24,114 nt of DNA from Coemansia sp. RSA 1804 (GCA_027578815.1 JANBTH010000242.1:1-24114), one strand, 5' to 3'; positions 9,091-17,662 are shown, counted from the stretch's first letter. The notes: generated from the sequence alone by a model not told the origin. Translations and numbers: made by a program.

Positions 9091-11604
9091 ATGAGCTCAC
9101 ATCTACTAGGCGGACAAGGCACCGCGACTGCGCAGACAGGCACGGGCGATGACGAAGAGAGACCCAATCTGTGGGAAACGGTGCTGAAGGAGGCCAGCTC
9201 GTCAAAGGCGGTTGGTACGAAGAACGTGCTCATACTGGGCGACTCCAATAGCGGCAAAACGGGGGTTGTGACGCATCTTTTCCAAGCATCGCTGCGCCCG
9301 CAGTTCGGGAACGGCCAGGACTCGTTGCCACCACCAACGCCAACAGCAACATCCATGTCAATGGGACTAAGCGGCGGACTCAATGAGCCGGTTGCCGATA
9401 TCGATTCGATTGCTATATCGCTGAGCCAGCACGATCTGGCGCTCTCTTACTCGTACATGGACGTACGCGATGAGGAAAACGAGGAACTAGTAGCCAGACT
9501 GGGCATATACCAGCTGGCGTCAGACAAAACAACCGATTGCGAGTTGCTCAAGTTTGTGCTGGACGCAAGGTCCTTCCCGGACTCTGCTGCCGTCATTGTG
9601 CTCGACTGGTCCAAGCCCTGGAGGTTTGTAAAGTCGCTGCTGCGCTGGCTGAATGTGCTCAACAGAGTCGTCGATATGGTCAAGGAAGACGCCGGCGGCC
9701 GCGAGATCACATCGCAAAGAGGGCCTGGCGGCTGGACTCTGGGCAAGGCCACGGTTGACGAGTGTCGTGAGCGGCTGGAACGGTTTCTGCAGGAGTACTC
9801 GGAAACATCCGATTCTACGGCAATGGCAGAGTCTGCCGCCGACACCAAACGCAGCGCGACATCGTCGGCTGAGACTGCAGGGAAGGGGCCAAGTGGCGCA
9901 GGCAGCACCAGTGTGGCTGCCAATGTGCTGCTACCGCTAGGCAAAGGTGTTCTTGAAAACAACCTGGGAATCCCCCTGGTTGTTGTGTGCACAAAGTCCG
10001 ACGCAATGGGCGTTATTGAGCGCGAGCGTGGGTTCAAGGAGGAGGCGTTTGATTACATCCAGCAGATACTGCGTACTGTCTGTCTGCGGTTCGGCGCAGC
10101 CCTGATCTATACGTCGACACACAACCCAAAGACATTCTCGACGCTCTACCACTACCTTGTCCACAGACTGCTCACTAGGCCCAGGACCACTGCTGCGGCT
10201 GGCGCGGACGCAGAGCATATGGATATCGACGAGGTGCCTGGCGAGGCGGCAGAACAGATGGGGGTTGCTAATGGCAATGGTAATGGAACTATTGGCGGCA
10301 GATCCAGATCGGGCTCGTCTGCGGTTCCCGAACCGGCTGGTGGCAACGCAGGTGTCTCGCCAAACAAAGCAGGAGCCGCAACGCAGCCAGCCGACACATA
10401 CCCGTTCCGCGTGCGCGCCAACGTGGTTGATCGTGACGTTGTCTTCGTTCCTGCCGGCTGGGATTCTGTTGCGAAGATTGGCTTTTTGCGCGAACCATTT
10501 GATGTTGGCGCAATCCAGGAGGCCTGGAATGTCGATGAGGAGAGGTACCGGGACATTGTCAATCGTGCGGTAAACGAGGCTGCAGCGTCTATCTCGGCTG
10601 ATGCAGCCGGCAACGGGGGATACAGGGACGAGGATGTTGACATGCGCACCACCGTCGATAGCAGCAACAGCCTTCTGCTGATGTTTGGCGAGACTGTGGC
10701 GGCCCCGAAGCAGCGGTCTGGCGCGGATGTCGATGGCGGAAGCGCGGTGGCAGCGGTGGCCGTGGCAGCTGCTGGCATGGCCAACGAGGTTGTCGTTGAG
10801 AACGAGCATGTCTTCTTTGAGCGCCTGTTTGTCGAGCAGCAGGAGCAGATGGCCATCGAGGGCGAGGAGGCCAGCGACCTGGGTGCCGGCCACCAGAACG
10901 ACGCATACGCTGACAGCCGTTTGCGGATGGGCGGCAGTTCGTCCAACAAGCTCGTGTCCAGTCTTCTGCGCAGCGTCCATAATGCGGAGTCTTCGCTGTC
11001 TACGGTGAGCGATGTGGCAGATGCTGCTGGCGGAAACCTCTCTGATGATGGAGGGGCTGGAGGAGACGATGTCGACAGACATGATGCTGCTGGGAACGGC
11101 ATGGGTGCTTTCTCCGCGCAGAGACTGCCGCCATCGGGCCATCCGAATCCATCGGCTTCGTTCCACTCGCGAATGAACAGCACCGACAGCACGGGAGGCT
11201 CGCTGGGACGCTCGGCAGGCGCCCGCGTCGCACACCGCCAGCAGCTCCAGTCAAGCCAAACAGTGGCATCGTCTGCTGCCATCGACCAGTCGGTGCCTGC
11301 TGCGGGGTCCGTGCGCCGCCAACTCACACTCAGCGCCAGTTCTGGCACTGAAAAGGGATCGGGTGGTGCCCAAAAGGATGCTGGAAACACAAGCGAGGAT
11401 CTGACCAGCTTCTTCCACAACCTTCTTGGACGCAAGGGCGGCGCTGCGCTGTCTAGCACCAGCTCGACGGGGAAGAGCTCTCCGCAGCAGTCGGCCCGGT
11501 CGCTTGGCGGAAGCCAGTCGCGCGCATCCAGTGCTTCTAACGCCAGGGACATCCAGGCGGATCTCGAGCGTCTGAAAGCACAGGTAAAGCGCGGCAAGGA
11601 GTAG
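9091..11604 (+). CDS. cytoplasmic dynein light intermediate chain
   Basis: 837 residues in one exon. ATG 9091 is the first in-frame ATG (CCAACAAATGAG context); the open frame extends upstream only through non-ATG codons. The N-terminal Ras-like domain starts LWETVLKEASSSK, with the P-loop GDSNSGKT (50-57) and a TKSD (301-304) base-recognition motif. The DLIC core continues through FGAALIYTSTHNPKTFSTLYHYL and FVPAGWDSVAKIGFLREPF (ending near residue 470). The rest is long, Ser/Gly/Ala-rich and disordered. Two conserved C-terminal helices follow: LTSFFHNLLGRKGG (771-784), matching the FFxxLL adaptor-binding helix of animal LIC1, and DIQADLERLKAQ (820-831), matching its last helix. By family it sits on the dynein-1 heavy chain and links the motor to Hook/BICD-type cargo adaptors. 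It is much longer than animal LICs (about 500) because of inserts. Confidence 0.93.
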   Translation: MSSHLLGGQGTATAQTGTGDDEERPNLWETVLKEASSSKAVGTKNVLILGDSNSGKTGVVTHLFQASLRPQFGNGQDSLPPPTPTATSMSMGLSGGLNEPVADIDSIAISLSQHDLALSYSYMDVRDEENEELVARLGIYQLASDKTTDCELLKFVLDARSFPDSAAVIVLDWSKPWRFVKSLLRWLNVLNRVVDMVKEDAGGREITSQRGPGGWTLGKATVDECRERLERFLQEYSETSDSTAMAESAADTKRSATSSAETAGKGPSGAGSTSVAANVLLPLGKGVLENNLGIPLVVVCTKSDAMGVIERERGFKEEAFDYIQQILRTVCLRFGAALIYTSTHNPKTFSTLYHYLVHRLLTRPRTTAAAGADAEHMDIDEVPGEAAEQMGVANGNGNGTIGGRSRSGSSAVPEPAGGNAGVSPNKAGAATQPADTYPFRVRANVVDRDVVFVPAGWDSVAKIGFLREPFDVGAIQEAWNVDEERYRDIVNRAVNEAAASISADAAGNGGYRDEDVDMRTTVDSSNSLLLMFGETVAAPKQRSGADVDGGSAVAAVAVAAAGMANEVVVENEHVFFERLFVEQQEQMAIEGEEASDLGAGHQNDAYADSRLRMGGSSSNKLVSSLLRSVHNAESSLSTVSDVADAAGGNLSDDGGAGGDDVDRHDAAGNGMGAFSAQRLPPSGHPNPSASFHSRMNSTDSTGGSLGRSAGARVAHRQQLQSSQTVASSAAIDQSVPAAGSVRRQLTLSASSGTEKGSGGAQKDAGNTSEDLTSFFHNLLGRKGGAALSSTSSTGKSSPQQSARSLGGSQSRASSASNARDIQADLERLKAQVKRGKE

Positions 11605-11709
11605 CAAAGCAAATGGTGAGACTGAGTATTTGTTTTTCTTCCGTTTATTTCTTCTTACCTAAAAATACAAGTTCCTAAAAAAAAAAAAGAATTTTCCTTT
11701 TCTTACGCT
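11605..11709. terminator. convergent 3' ends of the dynein LIC and TAF1A-like genes
   Basis: Only 105 bp separate two convergent stop codons. The minus strand carries AATAAA at 11649-11644, about 61 nt past the stop of the minus-strand gene and reaching toward the plus-strand gene. An A12 run lies at about 11678-11689. The two transcripts' 3' ends probably overlap or abut here. Confidence 0.5.
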
Positions 11710-12978
11710 TTACGGTGGTAGATCAACGTGTTCAAGGACAAACGCCAGCTGCCTTCTTGACAATCGGTCGTTGTAGAATATGTCAATTGCCGGATGCTGG
11801 GATGGAATGCCGGCCAGCAGCTGCTTTGCGCAGACTGCACGGCATACGAGCAACTCGGACAGTTTTGACAGATTGAAGACGTGTGGGCTGAAGTAAGTTG
11901 TCTCCCACCACGGGAGTCGCGGGCCCATCACGGAATCCAGGACATCGTGGCGCTCCTGTTTGCGCAAGCAGGTCACGAATAGCACCAAGTACTTCCAGAC
12001 AAAGGCGTCGCTGTCGTTTCCGCCCTCGATGCGCCCAACAAGCATGCTGAGGATCCGCCTCTCCGAGCCAGCGGGCACGGCGTCCCCGATGTTGCTCAGG
12101 ACCCGGTCCATGAAGGAGCAGAGCACCTCTGCCGCGGGCGCGAATGGATCCAGCTCCAGGTACTCCAGCACCAGCTTCTCCTGGCGGCGGGACTCGGGCT
12201 GGCCGAGCGACAGGAGCAGCCGGAGGCTGGGAACCGACCTGTTCCGCGCGTACCATCTGTCGGCCAGCTCCCTGGCCGCCTGCAGTCTGCCGAGGGCAAC
12301 GAGGACCTGGGCGTGGAACGGGCGGAAGAGCTCGCTCTCCGGGTCGAGCCGCACCGCCTGGGACAGATGCGACTCGGCATCGCGCAGCGTGTACCTGCTG
12401 TACTGCCTGCCGCCTGTGGCCTCTGCGCTGATGCAGAAGTCGTTGGACGATCCGGCGAACCCGAAGACGCTGGGCGCTGCCGGGCGGACATCCACGTCCC
12501 CCCGTGTCCGGCGCAGCCGTCTGATCTCGGTTTCGCGCAGACACGCGACGAGGATGCCGAGGTACCCGTGGGCGAGCGCCAGCTTGCTCCCGTGCTCCTG
12601 CGCCAGCGACACGAGCACCGCGTACGCGGACTCCATGCGGCCGCGCTCGATCTCGCCGAACACGCGCTCCATGGCCGCGGCGTGCGGCGGTTTCCTCCCC
12701 TTCAGCTCAAACACAATGTTGTCCAGGTAGTGGCCCAGCGAGTCCGCCTCGCCCTGCACGCGCACCGACGCCAGCAGCAGCCACCACATCTCGTGGAGCC
12801 CTATCGATCCGTTGTTCTCGACCACCGCCAGAAGCAGCTCGCTTGCCTTCCCGTACTCCCGCTGCCGTATGTACATGTCGATGTCGTGCAGCACCTTCTC
12901 GCGGACCACTCGCGGGTAGCTTACGATGGACACCGGGCCGGGGCTGTCGACCGGGTACTCGCGGATCTCCCTGTCCAT
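11710..12978 (-). CDS. TPR-like protein, candidate RNA polymerase I factor Rrn11/TAF1A
   Basis: 422 residues in one exon. The frame is open further upstream through a (CAT)n tract that would encode His, but the only upstream entry codon is TTG; the first ATG is 12978-12976. The protein is all-helical in appearance, with TPR/HAT-like helix pairs (about 33-60, 108-143, 198-243 and 266-295), for example YIRQREYGKASELLLAVV and ALGRLQAARELADRWYARN. The C-terminal third has FVWKYLVLFVTCL (326-338), PWWETTYFSPHVF (356-368) and CRAVCAKQLLAG (379-390). The order and spacing resemble the AWKYL, NWWPGFHFSYF and CEKAFVAGLLLG segments of human TAF1A (SL1), the counterpart of Rrn11 in the yeast core factor. 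That role, Pol I promoter recognition at rDNA, is inferred from weak similarity; another TPR protein is possible. Confidence 0.6.
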   Translation of the reverse strand: MDREIREYPVDSPGPVSIVSYPRVVREKVLHDIDMYIRQREYGKASELLLAVVENNGSIGLHEMWWLLLASVRVQGEADSLGHYLDNIVFELKGRKPPHAAAMERVFGEIERGRMESAYAVLVSLAQEHGSKLALAHGYLGILVACLRETEIRRLRRTRGDVDVRPAAPSVFGFAGSSNDFCISAEATGGRQYSRYTLRDAESHLSQAVRLDPESELFRPFHAQVLVALGRLQAARELADRWYARNRSVPSLRLLLSLGQPESRRQEKLVLEYLELDPFAPAAEVLCSFMDRVLSNIGDAVPAGSERRILSMLVGRIEGGNDSDAFVWKYLVLFVTCLRKQERHDVLDSVMGPRLPWWETTYFSPHVFNLSKLSELLVCRAVCAKQLLAGIPSQHPAIDIFYNDRLSRRQLAFVLEHVDLPP

Positions 12979-13098
12979 CTGAATACGCGTGAACCAGCCT
13001 TTTGGTGTGATAATGGGAAACAAACAGCGGCTAACTGCACAAGAGCAGGTGCGTGGGGTGAATGAAACGAGACGAAGTGATGCTAATTCCTTTTCCCT

Positions 13099-13134
<36 letters not shown>
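13099..13134. repeat. (ATG)12 / (CAT)12 microsatellite
   Basis: Twelve perfect ATG units on the plus strand, i.e. (CAT)12 on the minus strand. It lies about 120 bp upstream of the minus-strand TAF1A-like ATG. Translated in frame with that gene it gives a run of His, but there is no ATG before it, so it is most likely 5' UTR or promoter DNA. Confidence 0.95.
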
Positions 13135-13137
<3 letters not shown>

Positions 13138-13175
13138 ATTTTCTGTGTGGATCAAAATGACACGCTGGCGGGGAG

Positions 13176-13186
13176 TTTATTTTATT
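13176..13186 (-). terminator. polyadenylation signal of the 5'-nucleotidase gene
   Basis: On the minus strand the sequence reads AATAAAATAAA, two overlapping AATAAA hexamers, about 82 nt after the nucleotidase TGA. This is a typical eukaryotic poly(A) signal position. Confidence 0.5.
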
Positions 13187-13267
13187 CGGGCCCAGATAAA
13201 AACAGCCTCCATTACCTCCATATGGGGTCTCATGCGAGCGTCACGTTGTGGGAAAGAGAGAAACAAG

Positions 13268-15811
13268 TCAGTTTGCTTCTATGCTGCCGTTTTGTATGCG
13301 GCCGTCAGTTTGCGGAGACACAACAGCCCACCGCGCAATGAGCCCCTCGGACGCATACGAGCGGGTGTCCTTCCGGTTGACAGGCATGCCGGGCAGCAGC
13401 CCATTGGCATCGTCGTTGCGCGGAACGCCCTGCGCATCAGCTTCGCTCTCCCTGCTGCCCGGCATGGGAGTGGCGCTGCTGTCTTCGTGGCCAAACAGCG
13501 CAGTGCGGGCAACGCGCATCGGCGTCTGGTCGTCCGCCAGCCGCTTTGCGCTGGAAAGCAGTGCGCGGAGCACGCTCGACCGCCGGTGCGTCAGCAGCTG
13601 GGCCTTGGCGGCCAGGCTGTCGTGGTGCTGGTTGACAACCGACGCAATCCGACTGGCAAGCGTCTGGCAGCTCTCGTCAGCAGCGCCAGCACTCTCCCCT
13701 TCTTCCTCCTGCCGCCGCCGCCGCCGCCGCTGCTGCTGCTGTGCCAGCTGCCGGAGGCTGTCTGCGTGCTTGACAATCAGCTGCTTCCATCTCGAATGCT
13801 TTGCGTTGCTGGCATCCGATCCGGTTCCTGCAGAGATTTGCTCCTCAATACCGCCGGCGTTGCCTGGACTCGGGTCCAGCAGCTGGTGGCGGATGGCGGA
13901 GCAATTCTGGGCCAGCCCGTGCCGCTTGAAGCTCCACGCATTGCACACGGCCAGTCCGTAGAAGTAGCGCCTGTACAGATCGGAGAACGTTATCCCGTTC
14001 TCCTCGTCCACCACAAGCACGCCCTCGGCGAGCACCTCGTAGCCGTCGTGGCCCCGGTACATGTAGTCTCTGGTGGCAACCAAGTACTCCGCATCCATGC
14101 TGAGCAGCTCGTCCTCCTCGCCGCCATAGTCAGAGGCTGGCGCATCAGCGTCCGGCTCCGAATCCCACCCAGACTCATCAGTGCTGCTTCTCCGACCAGA
14201 CCTCCGTGGCACTGTGTCCCCGCTGGCGCCAATGGCGTTCTCGACCGCCGCCCGATGCATGCTCGCCATGCTCCTGCCTCTCGGACGGCTTGGATCCAGC
14301 TGCGTGGTCGAGTTGTTCGAACCGGCGGGGCTCTTCTTCCAGTCTTCTCCGGCGCGACCAGCGGCAGCCTTTGCCGAGGCCGTGAGCACAATGGACGTGA
14401 CCCTGTCGCCCGGCTCTCTGGTGGGATCGAACACGAACCGGATGCCGCTGACCTGCGGGAACCTGCCTTCCTGCGCCGGCCACTTGCTCACTCCGTTCTC
14501 CAGGGCACGGCGGATCTGGTCCCCCGTGAGCCGGACCACGACCACCGGATCCTCAAACGGGAACAGCTCCATGATGTCGCGCATCCGCACCGCGCCCTCC
14601 GGGTAGACCTTGTCGGAGCGGATGGCACCCCCGCACAGAAGCGCAATCTCCACGCCCACGCTGGCAGCGTAGCAGAGCCGCATCAGATCGCCCGTGAAGC
14701 TGCCGATGTTGCTCTCCCGTGTCCTGCACACGGTTGAGCGGGCATCCAGGGCGGTGGCGGTGAATCCCACCAGCTTGTCCATCGCCTTGCTTAGGTGCGC
14801 CTCAATCGCATCCACCGCCTGCTTGACGTCGGGGTCCTCGGGAATCGCCCTGGTAACCCTGTGCCGCGTGACAGCGATGCTGGACACTGCGGAAACCCCA
14901 CCATTCGCTGTGCTGAGCGTGAGGGTGACCTCGCTGAGGTCGCGGAAATCCGTGCCGCTCTTTACCAGCCTCCTGCCCTGCGACGCCCCAGCCAGCTCTG
15001 CGCGCTCTTTCCTCCACGTGCCGAGCATCCTGGCATCGTCGTCGTGGCCGCTGTGCGTTGCTGGGAGCATCGGCAGGCTCGGGTCGGAAAACTCGGAAAC
15101 GCCGGAACCAATGTAGTAGAAGTGGTCGTGGCCAGAAAGGACCAGATCAATGACGTCGGCGCAGGAGTCGGCCAGCTTGATATCGTTAGGGAGCCGCATG
15201 TGGGACAGACAGATAACCAGATCGCAAGCCGCACGGTCCCCCCTCTCATCCGCCACGCCGCCTTGCTTCAACCTGGTGGCCATATCCCTTGCCGACTCCA
15301 CAAAGTCGTGGTACTCGAATGTGGGAGGCAGACAGGGCAGCGTGTCCAGCCACTCCTTCTCGACAATGCCGATGATTCCGACACGCAGGGACCCGGCCTG
15401 CCTGACGAGATACCGGGCACTGTTGCTTCGTGCTGCCGGGCCGCCAGTCTCGCTGTCTGTCAGATTGGTGACAACCCAGGGGAAGTTGTTGCGCGCGACC
15501 AGACGCTCCAGCTGGTCTATGCCCTGGTCGAACTCGTGGTTCCCGAACGTCGATGCGTCGATGCCGAGGCTGTTTAGGATCGGGAGCATGTGCTCGCCGC
15601 GCGAGATGCTGCTTTCGAGGCTCGGGAAGTACGCGTCGCCGCTGAACAGCGTCAGCGTCGGCGGCGGGCCCGCCGCCTCCGACCCGTGCTGGAGGCCCTG
15701 GAGCAGCGTCTTGAACCGCGCCGCGCCGCCCACCGGCTCCGTGCTGCCGGCTGCCACGTGGTAGACGTCGTTGAAGTGCAGGATGCGCAGAGACGTCGTT
15801 GGCTCTGCCAT
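13268..15811 (-). CDS. cytosolic 5'-nucleotidase/UshA-family metallophosphatase
   Basis: 847 residues, one exon; the start is the ATG at 15811-15809 (the codon 12 nt upstream is TTG). The N-terminal calcineurin-like metallophosphatase domain (about 8-260) has HFNDVY (12-17), FSGDAYFPS (56-64), TFGNHEFDQG (88-97), CLSHMRLP (201-208) and LSGHDHFYY (225-233). The 5'-nucleotidase C-terminal domain (about 345-600) has ESNIGSFTGDLMR, LLCGGAIRSD, FPFEDPVVVVRLTGDQI and the substrate-binding YRGHDGYEVL (585-594). An insert of about 95 residues (about 481-575, Ser/Arg/acidic) splits this second domain. After about residue 645 comes a basic/Gln tail (QQQQRRRRRRQEEE, 691-704). There is no signal peptide, so it is likely cytosolic, hydrolysing nucleotides or another phosphoester. 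The substrate is unknown. Confidence 0.9.
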   Translation of the reverse strand: MAEPTTSLRILHFNDVYHVAAGSTEPVGGAARFKTLLQGLQHGSEAAGPPPTLTLFSGDAYFPSLESSISRGEHMLPILNSLGIDASTFGNHEFDQGIDQLERLVARNNFPWVVTNLTDSETGGPAARSNSARYLVRQAGSLRVGIIGIVEKEWLDTLPCLPPTFEYHDFVESARDMATRLKQGGVADERGDRAACDLVICLSHMRLPNDIKLADSCADVIDLVLSGHDHFYYIGSGVSEFSDPSLPMLPATHSGHDDDARMLGTWRKERAELAGASQGRRLVKSGTDFRDLSEVTLTLSTANGGVSAVSSIAVTRHRVTRAIPEDPDVKQAVDAIEAHLSKAMDKLVGFTATALDARSTVCRTRESNIGSFTGDLMRLCYAASVGVEIALLCGGAIRSDKVYPEGAVRMRDIMELFPFEDPVVVVRLTGDQIRRALENGVSKWPAQEGRFPQVSGIRFVFDPTREPGDRVTSIVLTASAKAAAGRAGEDWKKSPAGSNNSTTQLDPSRPRGRSMASMHRAAVENAIGASGDTVPRRSGRRSSTDESGWDSEPDADAPASDYGGEEDELLSMDAEYLVATRDYMYRGHDGYEVLAEGVLVVDEENGITFSDLYRRYFYGLAVCNAWSFKRHGLAQNCSAIRHQLLDPSPGNAGGIEEQISAGTGSDASNAKHSRWKQLIVKHADSLRQLAQQQQRRRRRRQEEEGESAGAADESCQTLASRIASVVNQHHDSLAAKAQLLTHRRSSVLRALLSSAKRLADDQTPMRVARTALFGHEDSSATPMPGSRESEADAQGVPRNDDANGLLPGMPVNRKDTRSYASEGLIARWAVVSPQTDGRIQNGSIEAN

Positions 15812-16125
15812 CGTATCGACCAAGCAAAGAGATTGAAAAGCGTGCTAAATAGAATGGAAATGCGCGAGGGCAGAGAAGAGAAGAGAAGAGAGCTACACGC
15901 GTATGCGCCTTGGGCAAGGCCGAGAAGGAATCGGGGCGGAAAACAAAGAAACCGCATCCCCCTTTTCGCTTCGTCGGAGATGAGAGATGGCGCCAAAAAG
16001 GGAGGAGAGATTGGCTTTGCTGGGGCCGGTCCAGCCGCGCACAGCGCATTCATTTCAGAGCATCCACACAAAAAGCAGACACTAGTGGCTAATGCAGAAG
16101 ACGGCGACTGCGCAATGGCCGCAGC
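15812..16125. other. spacer between HIS3 and the nucleotidase gene
   Basis: 314 bp holding the HIS3 3' end and the nucleotidase promoter on the minus strand. A purine-rich AGAGA/AGAAG repeat tract lies at about 15872-15892 (CT-rich on the transcribed sense strand, about 60 bp before the ATG). No ORF with coding-like usage and no TATA box was recognised. Confidence 0.45.
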
Positions 16126-16731
16126 TCAGAGAACGCCCTTTGTGCTTGGGACGTCGTTGGAGCCGGTGCGGGAAACGGCCTCCCTGATTGCCACGGCCAG
16201 CGCCTTGAAGGCGGACTCCGCGCGATGGTGGTCGTTGGCGCCCTTCAGCACATCGACGTGAAGGGTGATTCCGGCAGCCGTCGCAAACGAGTGCAGCACG
16301 TGCGGAACCATCTCGCACGAAAGCGCACCGACCTTCTCGCGCCTCAGGCCCAGGTCGATGCAGGCGTAGGGGCGGCCCGAGATGTCGACCACGGCGCGGG
16401 CAAGCGCCTCATCGAGCGGGCAGTACGCGTGGCCGAACCGCCTGATGCCGCGCGGCTCGCCCAGCGCCTTCTTGAAGGCCATGCCCAGCGCGATTGCCGT
16501 GTCCTCGGCCGTGTGGTGGTCGTCGATGTGCAGGTCGCCCGCGCACGCCAGCGTCAGCGACCACCTGCCGTGCTTGGCCAGCGCGTGGTACATGTGGTCC
16601 AGAAACCCGATGCCCGTGTCGATGCTGATGGTCTGCTCGCCTGCCGACTCCAGCGACCCCAGCTCAAGCCTGATCTTGATGTCCGTCTCGTTGGTCTTGC
16701 GCTCAACCACTGCTGTGCGCTCCGGCGACAT
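16126..16731 (-). CDS. HIS3: imidazoleglycerol-phosphate dehydratase
   Basis: 201 residues in one exon, near the length of monofunctional fungal enzymes (about 200-220). The two metal-binding motifs are intact: DDHHTAED (70-77) and NDHHRAES (166-173). GFLDHMYHALAKHG (42-55), RRFGHAYCPLDEAL (97-110), DISGRPY (116-122) and the C-terminal PSTKGVL are all as expected. The enzyme dehydrates imidazoleglycerol phosphate to imidazoleacetol phosphate, step six of histidine synthesis, using Mn ions in the cytosol. It is not fused to a phosphatase, unlike enterobacterial HisB. I looked upstream for a Gcn4-type TGASTCA site and found none. Confidence 0.97.
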   Translation of the reverse strand: MSPERTAVVERKTNETDIKIRLELGSLESAGEQTISIDTGIGFLDHMYHALAKHGRWSLTLACAGDLHIDDHHTAEDTAIALGMAFKKALGEPRGIRRFGHAYCPLDEALARAVVDISGRPYACIDLGLRREKVGALSCEMVPHVLHSFATAAGITLHVDVLKGANDHHRAESAFKALAVAIREAVSRTGSNDVPSTKGVL

Positions 16732-17010
16732 TTCCTTGGCGCTTCTTCGTGCTGCTGCGTGCGGGAAGTAGGTATTTAGAGTAACAGCCGGCGTGTGGCG
16801 CAGACGGAAAAGAAGAAGAAAAATGGATCAAAGTGGAAAGCTGGAGAGAAAGAAAAAGGGAAGGCCTGCCGACAATCTCCAGCATCCCAAAAACACTTTC
16901 CCTTTCCACTGTGGCACACCAATGGGATGGAATCATAATCAAAGAGCTGTTTTGTATTTTCCAGCCTGTTTTGCCGGCTGCTGACCAGAGAGATAGAGAA
17001 AGAGAGTGTG

Positions 17011-17379
17011 CTATTTTTCAGAAGACGCGGCCGTCTTGGCAGCCCTTGCAAAGTAGAAGGCCACAGGTGTTGCTTGCGTGGCGCCAGATCCGGACCACCG
17101 ATACCGATTCATCTGGGCTCTCAGCGCAGCGCGGTCGGCCGCGCCAAGCGAGAGATCCTCGTCCGTCCGTATGCAGCTTCCGATCATCATGAAGAACCCG
17201 AACGAGGCGCCCGATCCAAGCGCATACTGCCCGATGGTTCCCAGGTATCCGCGCGGCCCAGGCCCGAACTTCATTGTCGAGTAGAATCCGATAAGGCATC
17301 CAAGACACGCGCCGACGCTGCCGCCCATTATCAGCCCCATCTTGGCCTTGTCCCAGAGTGAAGGTTCGCGATAAGACAT
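17011..17379 (-). CDS. MGR2: Romo1/Mgr2-family mitochondrial inner membrane protein
   Basis: 122 residues, one exon, ATG at 17379-17377. It begins with SLWDKAKMGLIMGGSVGACLGCLIGFYS (7-34): the WDKxKMG entry and Gly-rich first membrane helix are signatures of Mgr2/Romo1. FGPGPRGYLGTIGQYALGSGASFGFFMMIGSCIR (38-71) is the second Gly-rich helix, ending in the conserved IRxD. After this comes a polar tail (AALRAQMNRYRW...), longer than in Romo1 and comparable to Mgr2. In yeast Mgr2 gates lateral release of preproteins from the TIM23 translocase and helps couple Tim21; animal Romo1 also promotes Opa1 oligomerisation. Mgr2 is preferred over Romo1 because of the tail, though the two are not easily separated. 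The last 20 residues (AFYFARAAKTAASSEK) do not match anything I know. Confidence 0.9.
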   Translation of the reverse strand: MSYREPSLWDKAKMGLIMGGSVGACLGCLIGFYSTMKFGPGPRGYLGTIGQYALGSGASFGFFMMIGSCIRTDEDLSLGAADRAALRAQMNRYRWSGSGATQATPVAFYFARAAKTAASSEK

Positions 17380-17662
17380 GGCCCGCCTTGTTTTAATTTG
17401 AAGAAAAAAAAAAAAAAGGTCGCTGTCTCCTTTGTTCTGGTTTCCTGTTCCTGTCTGCGATTTCGAATGGCAAAAAGAAATCGTGAACCTGTTTGCCTGT
17501 CACAAAAATACACCCCGGCGCCTTTATAGCTCTTTCTTCAAAGAAATAGACCAGAGAATAATAGAAATAATATAGGAAAAGTAGCAGACAGAGGAACAAG
17601 GAACCAAAAGTTCCCCTAGAGCAAAACACCAGAGCTCTTTTTAGCTTCGTTTTTACAACCTA

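Larger units (their letters stand above)
12979..13267. other. spacer between the nucleotidase and TAF1A-like genes
   Basis: 289 bp on the minus strand after the nucleotidase stop. It contains a likely polyadenylation signal (13186-13176) for the upstream gene, a (CAT)12/(ATG)12 microsatellite, and the promoter/5' UTR of the TAF1A-like gene. No TATA box was recognised. Confidence 0.5.

Noticed and set aside
9937..11612. Long minus-strand ORFs (432 and 486 residues) opposite the dynein LIC gene
   Set aside because: They lie wholly antisense to a confirmed gene, have Arg/Ser/Cys-rich composition and no motif. Long antisense frames are expected from strong third-position GC bias.
13145..14737. 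530-residue plus-strand ORF opposite the nucleotidase gene
   Set aside because: It is a shadow frame over the nucleotidase and its spacer; its product has no domain and a biased composition.
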